DNA of 64,000 bases from Entophlyctis helioformis. Lineage: Eukaryota; Chytridiomycota; Chytridiomycetes; Chytridiales; Chytriomycetaceae. The stretch spans positions 1 through 64,000 of the forward strand of contig JAHLKH010000158.1 in NCBI GenBank assembly GCA_025526915.1, written 5' to 3'. Below, in pieces: positions 11,960-23,700 of the stretch (positions within the stretch are counted from its first letter, which is position 1; every line of letters begins with the position of its first letter). Below the pieces are notes generated by a model, which had not been told where the DNA came from, ran no database searches, and worked only from the letters and a program-made list of their open reading frames with translations. Both the position numbers and the translations under genes were made by a program.

Positions 11960-13223
11960 TTAGAGTGTGCGTTTATTGTTGATCGCAAACTTGAAGCCGC
12001 CGGCAGCTGGCGCGGGCTTCTTGCCAAACGCAAACGCAACCGGCTTGGCTGCTGGCGGTGGTTGTGCTGCCTGTGCTGCTGCCGGCGTTGGTTGCTGCTG
12101 TTGTTGTTGTTGCTGTTGTTGCGTCTGTGGTATCGCTGCTGGCTGCGACTGCGATTGCGTTTGTGGAGGCTCGGGCTGCACTGGCGCGTCGGCGGCAGCG
12201 GCAGGATCGTTGCGTTTGGCCGTGCGGTCAGCCAGCGCCTGCTGCATGCGCTGCATCTCGCGCTCCTCGCGCGCACGCTCCTTGTCCTTGGCCTTGCTGG
12301 CACCGCCTGCGCCGCGCTGCCCGAGCAACGCGCCACGCTTGGACATTTCCTGCATCTCCTTGAACCGCTGTTGCCCGCAGGCCGGCAGTCCTGCTGTCAG
12401 ACTCCAGCCCGCAACACGCTACACGCAACACGCCACGGCAACGCACCTTCTTGTGGTGGTGATCGTACGACGACAGGTGCGTCTCGTACTCGGAGATCTT
12501 GGTGTACTGCTTGTCGCACAGCGCGCAGTAAAAGGCCGCCTGCACGGCCTTGATCTCCTCCTTGATGCTCTCGGTCTTGCGCACCTTGGCCTGCCATTGT
12601 CACGCAGACGGCCACGCCGCACGCACCGTCAGCACACACACGCACACGCACACATGGACGCTCTGCCACGAGCGATCGCACTTTGAAGCACCTCCACGCA
12701 CACACACAGAGACACGCAGACATGCAGCAGACGCACCTCTCGCTCGGCTCGCTCGCTGTCCGTCTCGGCCGCAATGCGCTCCATCTCGGTCGCCTTGCGC
12801 CGCGTCGACTCGACGTGGAACGACCGCATCTGCTCGGCCCGGCCAAGCCCAAGCAGGTCGTCCTTGGCGAGAATCGGCACCGGATCCAGCCGGCCTGTGC
12901 GCGCCGCCCGTTGCCAGAGATGCTGGTCAGTCATGTCGTGCCTGCTGCATCCTGCTGCAAGCAACACTCGCACGGCACTCGCACACACCGGATCCAGATA
13001 CGCCAAGGCCCGTGCCGACCGTCCAGCCGAGCTTGAGCATGAGCCGGAAGCCCTTGTTGGACGCTGCTATCGGCACCGCCATGCTCGACTGCTCCAGCTC
13101 GTCGTCGCTTCCGTCGTACCGGTACATGTCCTGCAGCATCTGCTCGTCGTCGCCGTCGTCGTCGTAACCGTCGTGCAGCCTACTCCGGCTGCCCTGCCCG
13201 ACATCTGGCCTGTCGTCTGCCAT
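11960..13223 (-). CDS. G-patch and C2H2 zinc-finger RNA-processing protein (GPATCH8-like)
   Basis: Four exons (13223-13002, 12922-12737, 12590-12447, 12367-11960) encode about 319 residues with consistent phases. Exon 1 ends in GFRLMLKLGWTVGTGLG, the start of a G-patch, a motif that recruits DEAH helicases in splicing or ribosome assembly. Exon 3 carries a C2H2 finger, FYCALCDKQYTKISEYETH followed by HHHKK, then RFKEMQEMSK. That order and the FKEM motif match GPATCH8-type proteins. The C-terminal third is basic, then Gln/Pro-rich, ending in AFGKKPAPAAGGFKFAINNK. The N-terminus is acidic. A nuclear role in RNA processing is inferred from the domain pair. Confidence 0.75.
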
Positions 13224-13345
13224 TTGTGTTGTGGTTCAAGGTCAAGTGCAGATCGCAACAACCATTCATTGCGCAAGCTAGGCGGTATAGAGAGACGCCA
13301 ATGATAACAAGACGAGAAGAAGATGATGAGGATGAGGGGACCGTC

Positions 13346-16300
13346 TTAAAGATCAAGCACAGAGCGGTGGAGCGCAAACGGCTTGCCGGCAGCATCGTCC
13401 AGGTTGCCGCTGGACGTGGCAAGCGGCGCAACCGCAGCACCAGCCGCCGCCGCCGTCTTGACCTTCCAGAAGCGGAACTCGAGGCCGACCCAGTCGCGGC
13501 GCACCGTCGACACGGTCGTGGGCGAGCCGTTGCTGCCACCGTCGCCGTAGACGAGCATCTGCAGCGTGTTGCCCGAGACCTTGAGCAGACGCTCGGGCAC
13601 GTAAAAGTCCTTTTGGGGACCGTCGCCGTTGCCGTAGAAGCGCGCAATGAACGTGCCGTTGATGTAAATGTACGCCGTGCCCGTGCCGGTCATGTGCAGA
13701 CGCAGCGGGACGCGGAGCGCGCCGTCCGCAGAGACTGTCGCTGCCAGGCCGGCCGGAAGGTCAAACGACGAGCGGAACCAGGCTGGTGCAGCGGCAGTCG
13801 TCGGGGGCGGCGCATGGAACACGTTGACGCCCGTGTCGGCCTTGAACTCGACCTGCTCGGCCGTCGCGTGCACAAAGGCGGCGTTGACGGCATCGGTCGT
13901 CTCGCCGGGCAGGCCCGAGTGGTTGAAAATGTCCTCGAGCTTGCGCACGTCCACGCCGGCAATGTGCCACTTGAGCGAGTTGGTGGCGTCCATGGCGGTC
14001 GGGAACTGCGCCTTGAGGATGCCGCGAGGGCAGCGCACGTCGTTGAGCACAAACGGCTGGCGGTTGAGGCCAAGCGACTCGGTGAGCACAATGAGCGTGT
14101 TGGCGCCTTGGTTCAGGTGCAGCGTCGGCAGCGAGTACGTCTGCCAGCCGCCAAAGGTGTTGACGTCAGGGCCGTTCTTGGCGCCAGCACGGAACGCGCC
14201 GAGCGAGTACGTGATGTGGCCGCCAACAAGCGCGCCGTTGAGGTAGAGCGTGCCGCGGTGGCGCAGGTTGATGTCCAGGCGAAGGTTGGAGTTGGGCACG
14301 GCCTTGAGGTTAAACTCCATCTTGTACACTGCATGACCGCTCGTGTAGAGGTAGTCGATGGCGTTGAGGGTCGGGGTCGAGGCGTTGCCGTCCTTGATCG
14401 GGATCTTTTGCCACGGCATGTCGGCAAAGTCGATCTTTCTGGTCGTGACGTTGGCGAGCTGGATGGCAAGAGACGACGAGAGCGCAGTCTGGAGCGCTGG
14501 GATCGGCGTGCGCGTGAGCTTGGTGACAAACGGCGCGCCGGCAAGCGGGTCGTCGCCGTCCGGGGAAGCAAAGCCAGCGAGCGCGCCAAGTGCACCGACA
14601 GCAATGCTGTACACGGCGGGGCTGTTCTCGCTCTCCTCCTCGAGCTTGAGGGCACGCGTGGCAGGGTCGAACTGGGCCGAGTAGGCGCCCCAGAAGACAG
14701 CAAGCGGCAGGTCGTCGGACGCGTCGAGTGCAGCCAGCTTCTCGTTGGTGCGGCGCCAGTGAGCGTCCTCAAACGACGGCTGGAGCGTGTACAGGTCGCG
14801 GGCAGGCAGCGCAATGACAATGAGCGGCTTGATCGACTCGGGAGCGCCGACAGCCGAGATCTTGGCCCAGCCAATCGAGTTCTGGAACGAGATCACGGAC
14901 ACGCCGCCCTCCTCGCGCGTGGTGGGGTTGAGCGAGCCCTCGGCCGTGACGTGGCCGTAAAAGGCGAGCTGGCCGTCGACCTCGTCGTCAGACTGGATGA
15001 TCCAGACCTCGGAGCCGTCCGCGGGACGCATGCGCAGGTGGATGGGCAGCGTGGCGAGCAGCAGACGGAGGCCGTTGACGGCGGCATAGTTGCCAACGCC
15101 AATGAACGAGTGCTTGTAGGGCAGACGGCACTTGAGCTGGAGAGGCTCGTTGGAGCCGCGCGTGACGCTGATGGTGGTCGCGGTGGCCTTGTTGGGAGCA
15201 AAGTTGCGGAAGAAGACAAAGTCGACAAAGTTGACGCCAGGCGTGCGGCGGCGGCGGGCGATAAAGTCGGGGACGGACGACTCGATCTTGAAGCCGGCGC
15301 CGCGCAGAGAGTTGCCGACGGGGTCGGTGCGCGAGAAGATGTCGGCAAAGGAGCGGGCAAAGGCGAGCGAGAGACGGACCTGGCGGCCGCGGCCAGAGAG
15401 GTGGCCAAACTCGCGGATGCAGGCAGAGTAGTCGTACGAGGTGTAGACGTCGGGATCGCCGAGCGTGCCCCAGTTGGTGCCGCCGTAGAACATGTACAGG
15501 TTGAGCGCGGTGACGCCCTGCGACATGGCCGTGTCGACAATCATGCGCGTGTACTTTTCGCCGTAGTAGTTGTAGACGTCGTCAAAGGTGTGCGGCACGG
15601 TGTAGTGGTTGAACCAGCCGCCCTGCAGCTCGGCGATCAGGATCGGCGACGAGGCCGCGCCGCCGCCAAAGCCGCGGACGGTGGACTCGGTGTTGTCAAA
15701 GGCCTTGGTGACGTCGGACGTGCTCCACTCGCCCCAGGTGTCGGTGGACTTGATGTCGCCGCCAACGGTCGCGAGCGGCGAGGACGTGGGGCAGAAGACG
15801 ACGTACTTGTCAAAGCCGTAGAGATCGAGGCCAAACGTCTGCTTGCCGGCGGACGTGTGCGAGTCTTCGCGCGCAACAAACGAGCCCTCTTCCCAGGCAT
15901 CGTTGGTGAACAGCGGCACGGTCATGCCGAGGTCGCGGGCCGTCTTGGAGAGGTGGCGCATGTCGTCAGACAGGCCGAGCGGGATGCCCTTGAAGAGCTC
16001 AAAGGCCTCGTTCTCGATCTGGAGGGCGAGCACACAGCCGTTGGGCTTGGAGGTGACCTGGTGGCGGGCAAGGATGGGCATGATGGCCTCGTACCACTGG
16101 GCCGAGTAGCGCGAGAACTCGGCGTCGTAGGTGCGGAACATGGACACGGTCGTGTGGCGGATGAGTACGTCGCGCTTGGCGATCAGCCACGGCGGGATGC
16201 CGCCGCCTTGGGTCTCTGCGCAGATGTACGGGCCGGGAGCCGCCAGCACGTAGATGCGGTGCTTCTCGCAGAGATCGAGCAGGAAGTCGAGGTTCTTGTT

Positions 16301-16941
16301 GCCGTCAAAGTTGTACACGCCGTCGCCTGTTGGACGTTGTGGTTGGCATGGTTGCCGTTGTGGTTGTGGTTGTGATCGTAGTCGTGGTGATGAGCAGCAG
16401 CAACGGTGGAGCGATGGTTTGTCAGTTGCCGCTCTCGGCCAGATGCAGCGAGCGCCGCGAATGCAGCACAACAATGCGAGGGAACCGGCGCACGCCCAAC
16501 GGGAAGAGCTGCAAGTGGCAGGAAGGACGACAAGAAGGAAGACATGCACTAGAAGAGCAACAAGGACAACGACGACAGCAACAACAACGACAGCAAGGAC
16601 GTACTCGGCGAGTGGAAGCCCCAGTGGAAGTAGATGCGGATCGAGTTGAGGCCGGCGGCCTTGTACTGCAGCAGGATCTCTTCCCAGCGGGCGTGGTCGG
16701 GCAGGCGCCAGTAGTGGAACTCGCCCGACAGCAGCACGAGCGGCTTGCCGTGCAGGTAGAAGCAGTGGCGGTCCCACGTCAGGATGTGGCCAAACGAGTC
16801 GTGGTCGTAGGCGACCGCCGACGTCGGCACGGGCAGCGAGCCCAGGTTGCGGCGGCGCAGCCAGACCCACGCGGCCGCGGCGGCGGCAACGGGCACGGCG
16901 GCGAGCACAAGCAGCGTGAGCACGATGGATGCGAGGCCCAT
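13346..16941 (-). CDS. GH35 beta-galactosidase-like glycoside hydrolase, membrane anchored
   Basis: Two exons (16941-16605 and 16326-13346) give about 1,105 residues. The intron boundary GA|GTACGT...CAACAG|GC joins as FHSPSDGVYNFDG. Family 35 motifs appear in order: LSGEFHYWRLPDHARWEEIL, APGPYICAE, IPPWL, LALQIENEAF (catalytic acid/base Glu near 212-214) and ILIAELQGGWFNHY (nucleophile Glu near 341), then ALNLYMFYGGTNWG. Long C-terminal beta-rich domains follow, as in large GH35 enzymes. The N-terminus is a hydrophobic helix (SIVLTLLVLAAVPVAAAAAAW) followed by LRRRN, which fits a type II signal anchor rather than a cleaved signal peptide. It probably trims terminal beta-galactose from glycans at the cell surface or in the secretory route. 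A long open frame on the opposite strand is its shadow. Confidence 0.88.
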
Positions 16942-17662
16942 GGCTGGTTGTAGTAGTGGTGGTGGTGGTGGTAGAAGTAGGAGAAGGAGTGCTTGTTGTT
17001 GTTGTTGTTGTAGAAGTTGACGCCGGCAGACGCCCCTCGGTCTGTGTTGGCGACGGTCACGGCAAGTGCGATGGAACGCGTCTGATCTAAAGCGCCGCCT
17101 GCACAAGCGTCACGGAATCAACAAAAGCGGCTCATTGGACGGCCCGACTGTTGGCAAGAACCGTGCGTCACTCTCGTGCGCCTCTCTCGTGCGTCTCGGA
17201 TGGCACACATGCGATCACATCGTGTATTCGCGTATAAGTGCATCCGTGCATCCGTGCATCTCCGCATCCGTGCATCCCCGCATTCTCAGGCAGAGTTTAG
17301 TGCAGATTCATTTTATACTTATCTTACACTTCTTTCCTGCTCGAATCCCACACGCTCCGCTGAGATTCGCTGCATTTCGCTGCGATCCGCTTTGCCAGCA
17401 CAGTCACAATCACACGCAGGTGGGCAGGAGCTTCCGCACGCGCACGCCTCTGACTGGACATCCCCCGGATCGCTAGTCTGGCCTATACACACACACACAC
17501 GCACACTCATTGCACACTCACACTCTTGCTGCACTCTAGCCCCTTTCTGCTTGTGGCTGCAACACCGAGGCTGCTCCACGGATCTCGATCTGCACCAACA
17601 CCAGTCGCGGGCAGCAACACTGCCAGCAAACCCACCCAGCCAGCCAGCGCACTGGTCTCGCC
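16942..17662. promoter_or_regulatory. Divergent intergenic region between the GH35 and MKP-like genes
   Basis: The 721-bp stretch separates two genes transcribed outward. It includes a GCATCC(G/C)-type short repeat at about 17237-17282, an AT-richer patch (TTTTATACTTATC near 17311) and CA-rich repeats near 17487-17520. It probably holds both promoters. No gene is supported inside it. Confidence 0.4.
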
Positions 17663-20525
17663 ATGCGAGAACCGCCCAAGCTCAGTGTGACGCAGCCCCC
17701 CTCCAGCGTCGCAACAGACGCAGACATCCTTGCCGCCAAACGCCTGCAAAACATTGCCTCGAGCCGATCGCAAGACTCCCTTGGCGCCACGACCACCACC
17801 AACAGCACCACCAACAGCAACACCATCAACAATAGCAATAACAAAGGCGCGGGTGCGGCGCTCGGCGGGCTGCAGGCGCCTCCGCTCTCGACTGCCGCGA
17901 CATCCGTGTCGTCCGACAGCATCGCGGTGCTCAAGCAGCAGCAGCAGAAGCTAGCACTGTCTGCCACACAGGCGGCACAGGCAGCAGCAGCCGGATCGTC
18001 GCCGTCGGCATCTCCGGGGCCGCTGCTCGCGCGGAATGCGGTGCGGCAGCTTGAGACCAGATCATCCGCGGCTGCTGCGAGTGCAAACAATTCCGTCCCA
18101 GGCAACGACGACGCGCCTGCCAGTCAGCTGCGCGGTGGGGCCCTTGCGACGTCGACCGCCCTCGACGGACCGGCTGGCTCCGACGCCCACAGTATGGCAA
18201 CATCACATGCCCGCTCAGGCAGTGCGGCCGCCCGGCACCTGTCGGCAGTCGGGTCAGACGCCAGCCTGGGTATCGGCAGATCGGCATCGCAGGCGTCAGT
18301 GCGAGTTGCCAACGACTCGTCCGACACAGAGGTGGCAGCAGCCATCTCGACAGCGTCGCTGAGTGTAGAGACACCAGGCGGTGGCGGTGGTGGCGGCGGC
18401 GCGTCGCGTGGTCCGCTGGCATTGGCTGGATCGCAGTCGAACATCATGGGTGCATCCACAAGCAGCATCAGCTGCGCCGGTGCATCGAGCGCGGCAGCAA
18501 CCTCGACCGGTCTGGCATCCGTTGCCCGTATGATGGAAACGGGGAAACTGCGGTCCATCACGCCCGAGGACCTGCTCGCCCATCTGCGCGTCCCAGCAGA
18601 CGATGGCCAGTGCCAGCCGCAGGCCGCCGTTCCAGGGGCATCAGCCGAATGGTCGCAGCCGAGCAGTTTCCTACTGATCGACATGCGGGCTGCGGCCGAG
18701 TACCAGCGGCTCAACATTTCCAGATCGCTGTGCGTCAACTTTCCTGCGCTGCTCATCAAGCGGTTCAAACGCCGCGCCGTGTCCAACTTCAATCTCGGCA
18801 ACTTTATCGCGGTCGGGCCGGAGATGTACGCCGGGTGGCAGCAGGCGGCGCATGCAGACAAATCGGGAGCCGCACAGAGCGTGGTCGTCGTCTATGACGG
18901 CAACATGCTGATGGCGAATTCAGAGACGAGCGAGGCGTGGGCGTTTGTGGCTGCTCTGGCGGACGGCATGGCCAGCGATCTGATCAAGTATGGCGGCTCA
19001 GACGCGCCGGCTCCCGACAAGCGCAGACAGGTCGTGGTGGCGTATCTCCAGGGCGGGTTCCGCGCGTTCCAGTCACTCGCTGGCGCTTCCGAGTGGTTGG
19101 GCGGAACTGCCAGTGCTGCTGTGCCGGGAGCCGGGGAGACACAGGGATCGGCAGGCGATCTCGGCGATGGTGGCGGCAACGGAAGCGACTTGGGCTCCAA
19201 TGGCCAGCTGCTCGGTGCGCGACCCAAGCGGCTGTCGATTGCACCCGTGACAGAAGGCGGCACCAGCATGATGGGCGGCGTCCGCCTCGGCAGATCGCGC
19301 ACCAACAAAAGCAAGAGCACGCTTTCCACTGGAGGAGACGACAGCATGGCGCCAGGGTCGCCGCTCGTTACCACCAATCCAGGACTTCCGGCTGCGCAAG
19401 GTGGTGCACAAGAGCCGTCGGCAAGCGGCACTGCTGCTGCTGCTACAAGTGGCGGCGGAGGCACTGGGCCCGCCGGGCTTGCACCTCTCACCATCAACAA
19501 GAAGAGCAAGTTTGCACTCGCGATTGACACGCAGAGCCCAGTACGCACCACAATGCGCGGCAGCAAGTCCAACATCACACTGGGCAACCCAGTCGGCGGC
19601 GGCGGCGGCGGTGGTGCAGGGCTCATGTCGCCGCTCGTCACGACCATGGGGAAATCCCTGCCGCTGATCATCCCGGGCACAGCACCCAACACGTCCAGCA
19701 ACAACACAGGCCACAACGCGTCGCCTCTGCGCAACCAGGACGCAGAGTCAGACGACCCGCCGCTGACCGCCGTGCGTCTCGAGATGGGGCCGTTGCCCAT
19801 TGACGGCAGCAACAGGTCGCTCCATCGCGGCGTGACGGTTCCCGGGCGGCTGCAGAACCCGCTTACCCTGCCGCCGCGATACGCGCAGCCGCAATCGCCA
19901 GACGACGATGCAGACGACAAGGACGAGACACCAACGACGTCGCCCAACGACAATGCCGCGCCGCCTGAACCGTGCTCGCGTGTGCAGCTCAACATATTCC
20001 TCGGCTCGGACGCGATACCGTTGGCACCAGACGCAGTGGACCAGCTGACGCGGCTGGGCGTGACGCACATCCTCAACATGGCCGCCGAGGTCAAGAACTC
20101 GCCGGCGGTGATGGAGAGCGGCAAGTTTGTGCTCAAGTGGCTGCCAGTGTACGACAACACGGAGCAGGACATGGACGGCCCGCTCAAAGAGGCCATTGAC
20201 TTTATCAGTGCGTCATGCGCGTTGCACTGTTTGTGTCTTTTGGAGTGCGGTTGGACTGACGCTGGCGTGATTGGCAGCCGAGGCGGTCAACTCGTCACCC
20301 ACGTCCAAGGTGTTTGTGCACTGCAAAGCAGGAAGATCAAGATCCGTGTCGGTGGTGATCGGGTACCTGGTGTCGACCCGACAGTACACACTCAAGACGG
20401 CATACGAGATGGTGCGCAAGGTGCGCAAAGGCGTCAGCCCAAACCTCGGGTTCATGGCTGCACTCATGAAAGTCGAGCGAGACGCGTTCCCTGAAATGAC
20501 ACAAGGCTCGTCACTGTACGGCTAA
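17663..20525 (+). CDS. MAP-kinase-phosphatase-like protein: rhodanese (CH2) plus dual-specificity phosphatase
   Basis: Two exons (17663-20207 and 20278-20525) encode about 930 residues. A rhodanese-like domain spans roughly residues 296-475 (ITPEDLLAHL, FLLIDMRAAAEYQ, VVVAYLQGGFRAFQSL). It includes a basic stretch LLIKRFKRRAVSNF near residue 362 that resembles the kinase-interaction motif of MKPs. No Cys is seen where a rhodanese would carry its catalytic one (VVVVYDGNMLM). The dual-specificity phosphatase domain starts near residue 773 (VQLNIFLGSD) and ends with the CX5R loop VHCKAGRSRS (Cys near 864), which the intron precedes. This order is that of MKPs, which dephosphorylate MAP kinases. 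The N-terminal 290 residues and the 300-residue linker are Ser/Gly/Asn-rich. Confidence 0.82.
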
Positions 20526-20701
20526 GCCGGCCGACAGCAGCCTGTCAGCAGCAGCGTGTCAGCAGCAGCGGGCCGTGGTTGTGGATGCCGCGTGGTCGTC
20601 AGGGCATGAGGTGGAAGCGCGTGTCTTTCTTCTATAAACCGATTTCAAAAAGCGACACTCTCCATTCATTCAAGGCATCCATTGCCAACCACCGTCGCCC
20701 C

Positions 20702-23700
20702 TTATAAACTAAACTCGCGTCCAACACGCTTGAGTGCACCGCGCACCGCTTCGACAAGGCTGTCTGTGCCAATACTGCTGCCACCGCCAGTCGCCCATGC
20801 GCTGCCAGCCACAACGCCGAGCACCTCGACCAGGGCATCAAACATCAGAAAGACGTGTGCAGAGGACCCGCTGAGTACGTGTTGGCGCACAGCATCCGCC
20901 GCGTCAATGTGCAGGTGTTTGGAAAAGATGCCGGGCATAACGTCCAGATCGCGGATATTCTGCAGCACAAACAGCAGCTCGCTCGTCCTCAGTCTGCCGG
21001 TTGGCCAGTCAGCCAGTCAGTCAGTCAGTCCAACAGTTGCAGGGTACACTCCATGTCAGACAGCCGGAAACACACCTTGGCATGGGAAGTCGCCCATAAG
21101 ACGGGCGATCCACGCAATACATGCGCAGTACCTCGCGACACTTGTCCACGAGCACCGGCGCAGCAAGCTCGGCCACACGCGTCCGTCGATCGCCCATCAC
21201 GCCAGCCGCAGTGCCAGCCGCATCGCCAGCCCTGCAGAGGTTAAAGAGAACACCCAGACACGTAAAGGCAAAGTTCTCGCGTCCAGTGGCACGCACGTCG
21301 AAGCCGAGCCCGGGCGCCACACTCGAGTCTGCATTGCCGCCAGTGCCGGCATTGCCAGCATCGGGCAGAGCAAGCGGCGACATCACCAGCATGGACTCGG
21401 ACACGGATCCGCCAAGGCCGCCACCAGCAGCCGTCGCCGCGGTCGTCAGGTACAGCCGCGAGCCGCGCCGTAGCATGTCCAGCAGCCGGCTAATGACGGC
21501 GTCGCCCACATGCGGCTGCGCGAGATGCGCCAGCACATCGCCCTCGATCGCCGTCACGAGCGAAATGTCAAACGCCTCGTCGGCAGAGACCTCGTCGCTG
21601 GAGAGCGTTGGTGGCGGGAGGACCGGAACGAACACGCCGCTGCTGCTGACTGTTACCTGCAGTAAAAAGTCTTCAAAGAGTCCCAGCAGCGCCGAGTAGA
21701 TCGAGTTGAATGTCTGCGGCTCAAGTTGCGTCTGTGTCTGTGTCTGCGTCTCGGCATCCGCGGGTGGAGCCGTTGGTGGAGCAAGCGCGTCGAGCGCACC
21801 AAGCCCCACACGGATAATGGTCATGCACGCCGTTGCAGCCGACCGCCAAACGGGTGTCGAGTCCTTGGTGCCGCTGGGCGGACACGCATACTTGAGACGC
21901 ATGGGCACACGCAGCGCGCCGAGCGTTTGCTCAAACGCGCCAGTGGCATACACGCTGGGCCGCCGACCGTGCCGCTCGTACAGCGCGACAAGCAGCTGCA
22001 GACTGCGCTTGGCGAGCGCCATGTACGTCATCTTGCGGAGCAGCGGCAGGCCGCTGCCTGTGGCGGTGAGGGCCGATGTCGGTGTCGCGTCGGGCGGCAG
22101 GAGTGCCGACGCAAGGAACGCCGGCGTGGCAGGCACAAACGGCAGCTTGATCATGTCCGTGACGAGCAGAACGAGGATCTCGGGTGCAGTGTCTATGCCC
22201 GAAAACTCAATCTTGGTCTCGGCAGCAATGTCGAGCACGGCCAGTTGCACCGGTGTGAGCTGCTCGAGGTCGTTGACAAAATCAGCGCGAAGGCGTGAGA
22301 GCGTGGTGCCCGGCAGCGGCGTCGAATGGTACACGAGCAGGTGCCGCGCAATGTCACAGTACTGCGCCAGCTCGGTGGCAGTAAAGTGCGGGCGGATCAC
22401 GTCATGGAGCTCTGTGAACGAGACGAGGTATGCCGAGATCGTGTCCTGCGTGAAGAAGCCGTGGATAAGGCTGATGGGCGTCCCGTCACACCAGAGCACG
22501 TCGCCGGATGTTGTGCTTGCGCCAGTCGGCGCTGGCCCAATGGCTTTGGTGGACGCAGGCGGCAGTGGCGCTTGCGAATCGAGTCCCTCCATGGATCCAG
22601 CATCGCCCACACGATCCATGCCGCTGCCGCTGCCGTCGCCCTCGCCGCCGTCCTCGTCCACACAGCCAATGCTCTGCCGCGCAGCAAGCGCCTTCTCAGC
22701 CGCGGCAGCAGCGGCTGCCGCACGCGCAGCCTCGCGCTCGATCATCTCCTCCGACCCTGCGACAATGCCCTGTCCGATGTGCACCCAGAAGCGCCAGACG
22801 ACAGCCCACATATCGGCGGCCTTGACGGCCACGTTGGGTGCAATCGGCTTGGACGCGCCGGGCCTCGCGTACTGCACAATCAGCCGCAAGTTCTTGAGTG
22901 CCGCCATGGACACCTCGGGCGACCCCTCCAGACACGTCACGGCAATGTACTCGAGGAAATGGACCCACGCCTGGTCGAAGCTAGAGCCGAGATCCACCAG
23001 CACGTGCAGGAAATCGAGGACGCATTTGGTGACGCCGTTGAGGGTGAGCACCTTGGTCTCGTCCCACTGCTTGGGACCGGGCACGGCCGGCCGGGCAAAC
23101 GGCGATCGCGGCGTCTGCGGCGACATGGGCGACGACGCCATGGCGGTGTTGGTGAGCGTCGAGCCAGAGGCTTGGGCTGCTGCTGCCGCCATGGCCATGC
23201 GCTTGACATCCGATCCGCCAACCTGCATACTCCCAGCGCGGCCAGGCGGGCCAACAATCGCACCACTGCCGCCGCTGCCGCCACCGCCACCGCCAATGGC
23301 ACTTGCGCCAACGCTGGCATAGCTGGCATCGCGCTCCGAAGAGACGCGGATGCGCTCAAGGAGCGGAAACAGGATATGCCAGATGCACTGGTCCCACGCG
23401 TCGAGAGTGAGCCGCTGGCCGTTCATGGCAAGCGTGCGGAAGAGCGTCTGGTTGGCAGAGTTTCGGACCTCGGGCCGGTGGTCGGCGCAGAGCTCAGACA
23501 GGTGCCCAAGGAGGTACATCCAGAGCGTGTCGAGCGACTTGGTGGTCAAGGGCCCAGACAGCAGGTGCACATTGAGCAGCGCGGTTTCCATGGCATTGTC
23601 CGTCTTGCTGTCGCTGTCGGCCGGCGGATCGCCACCAGCCGACGCCGCCTGATCGGCAGCCACTCCGGTATCGGCCGACGCGGTCACAAGGTTCGATGCC

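Noticed and set aside
13226..16375. Plus-strand 1,049-codon open frame
   Set aside because: It is antisense to the GH35 gene, whose catalytic motifs are clear; the shadow is Arg/Val-rich without domains.
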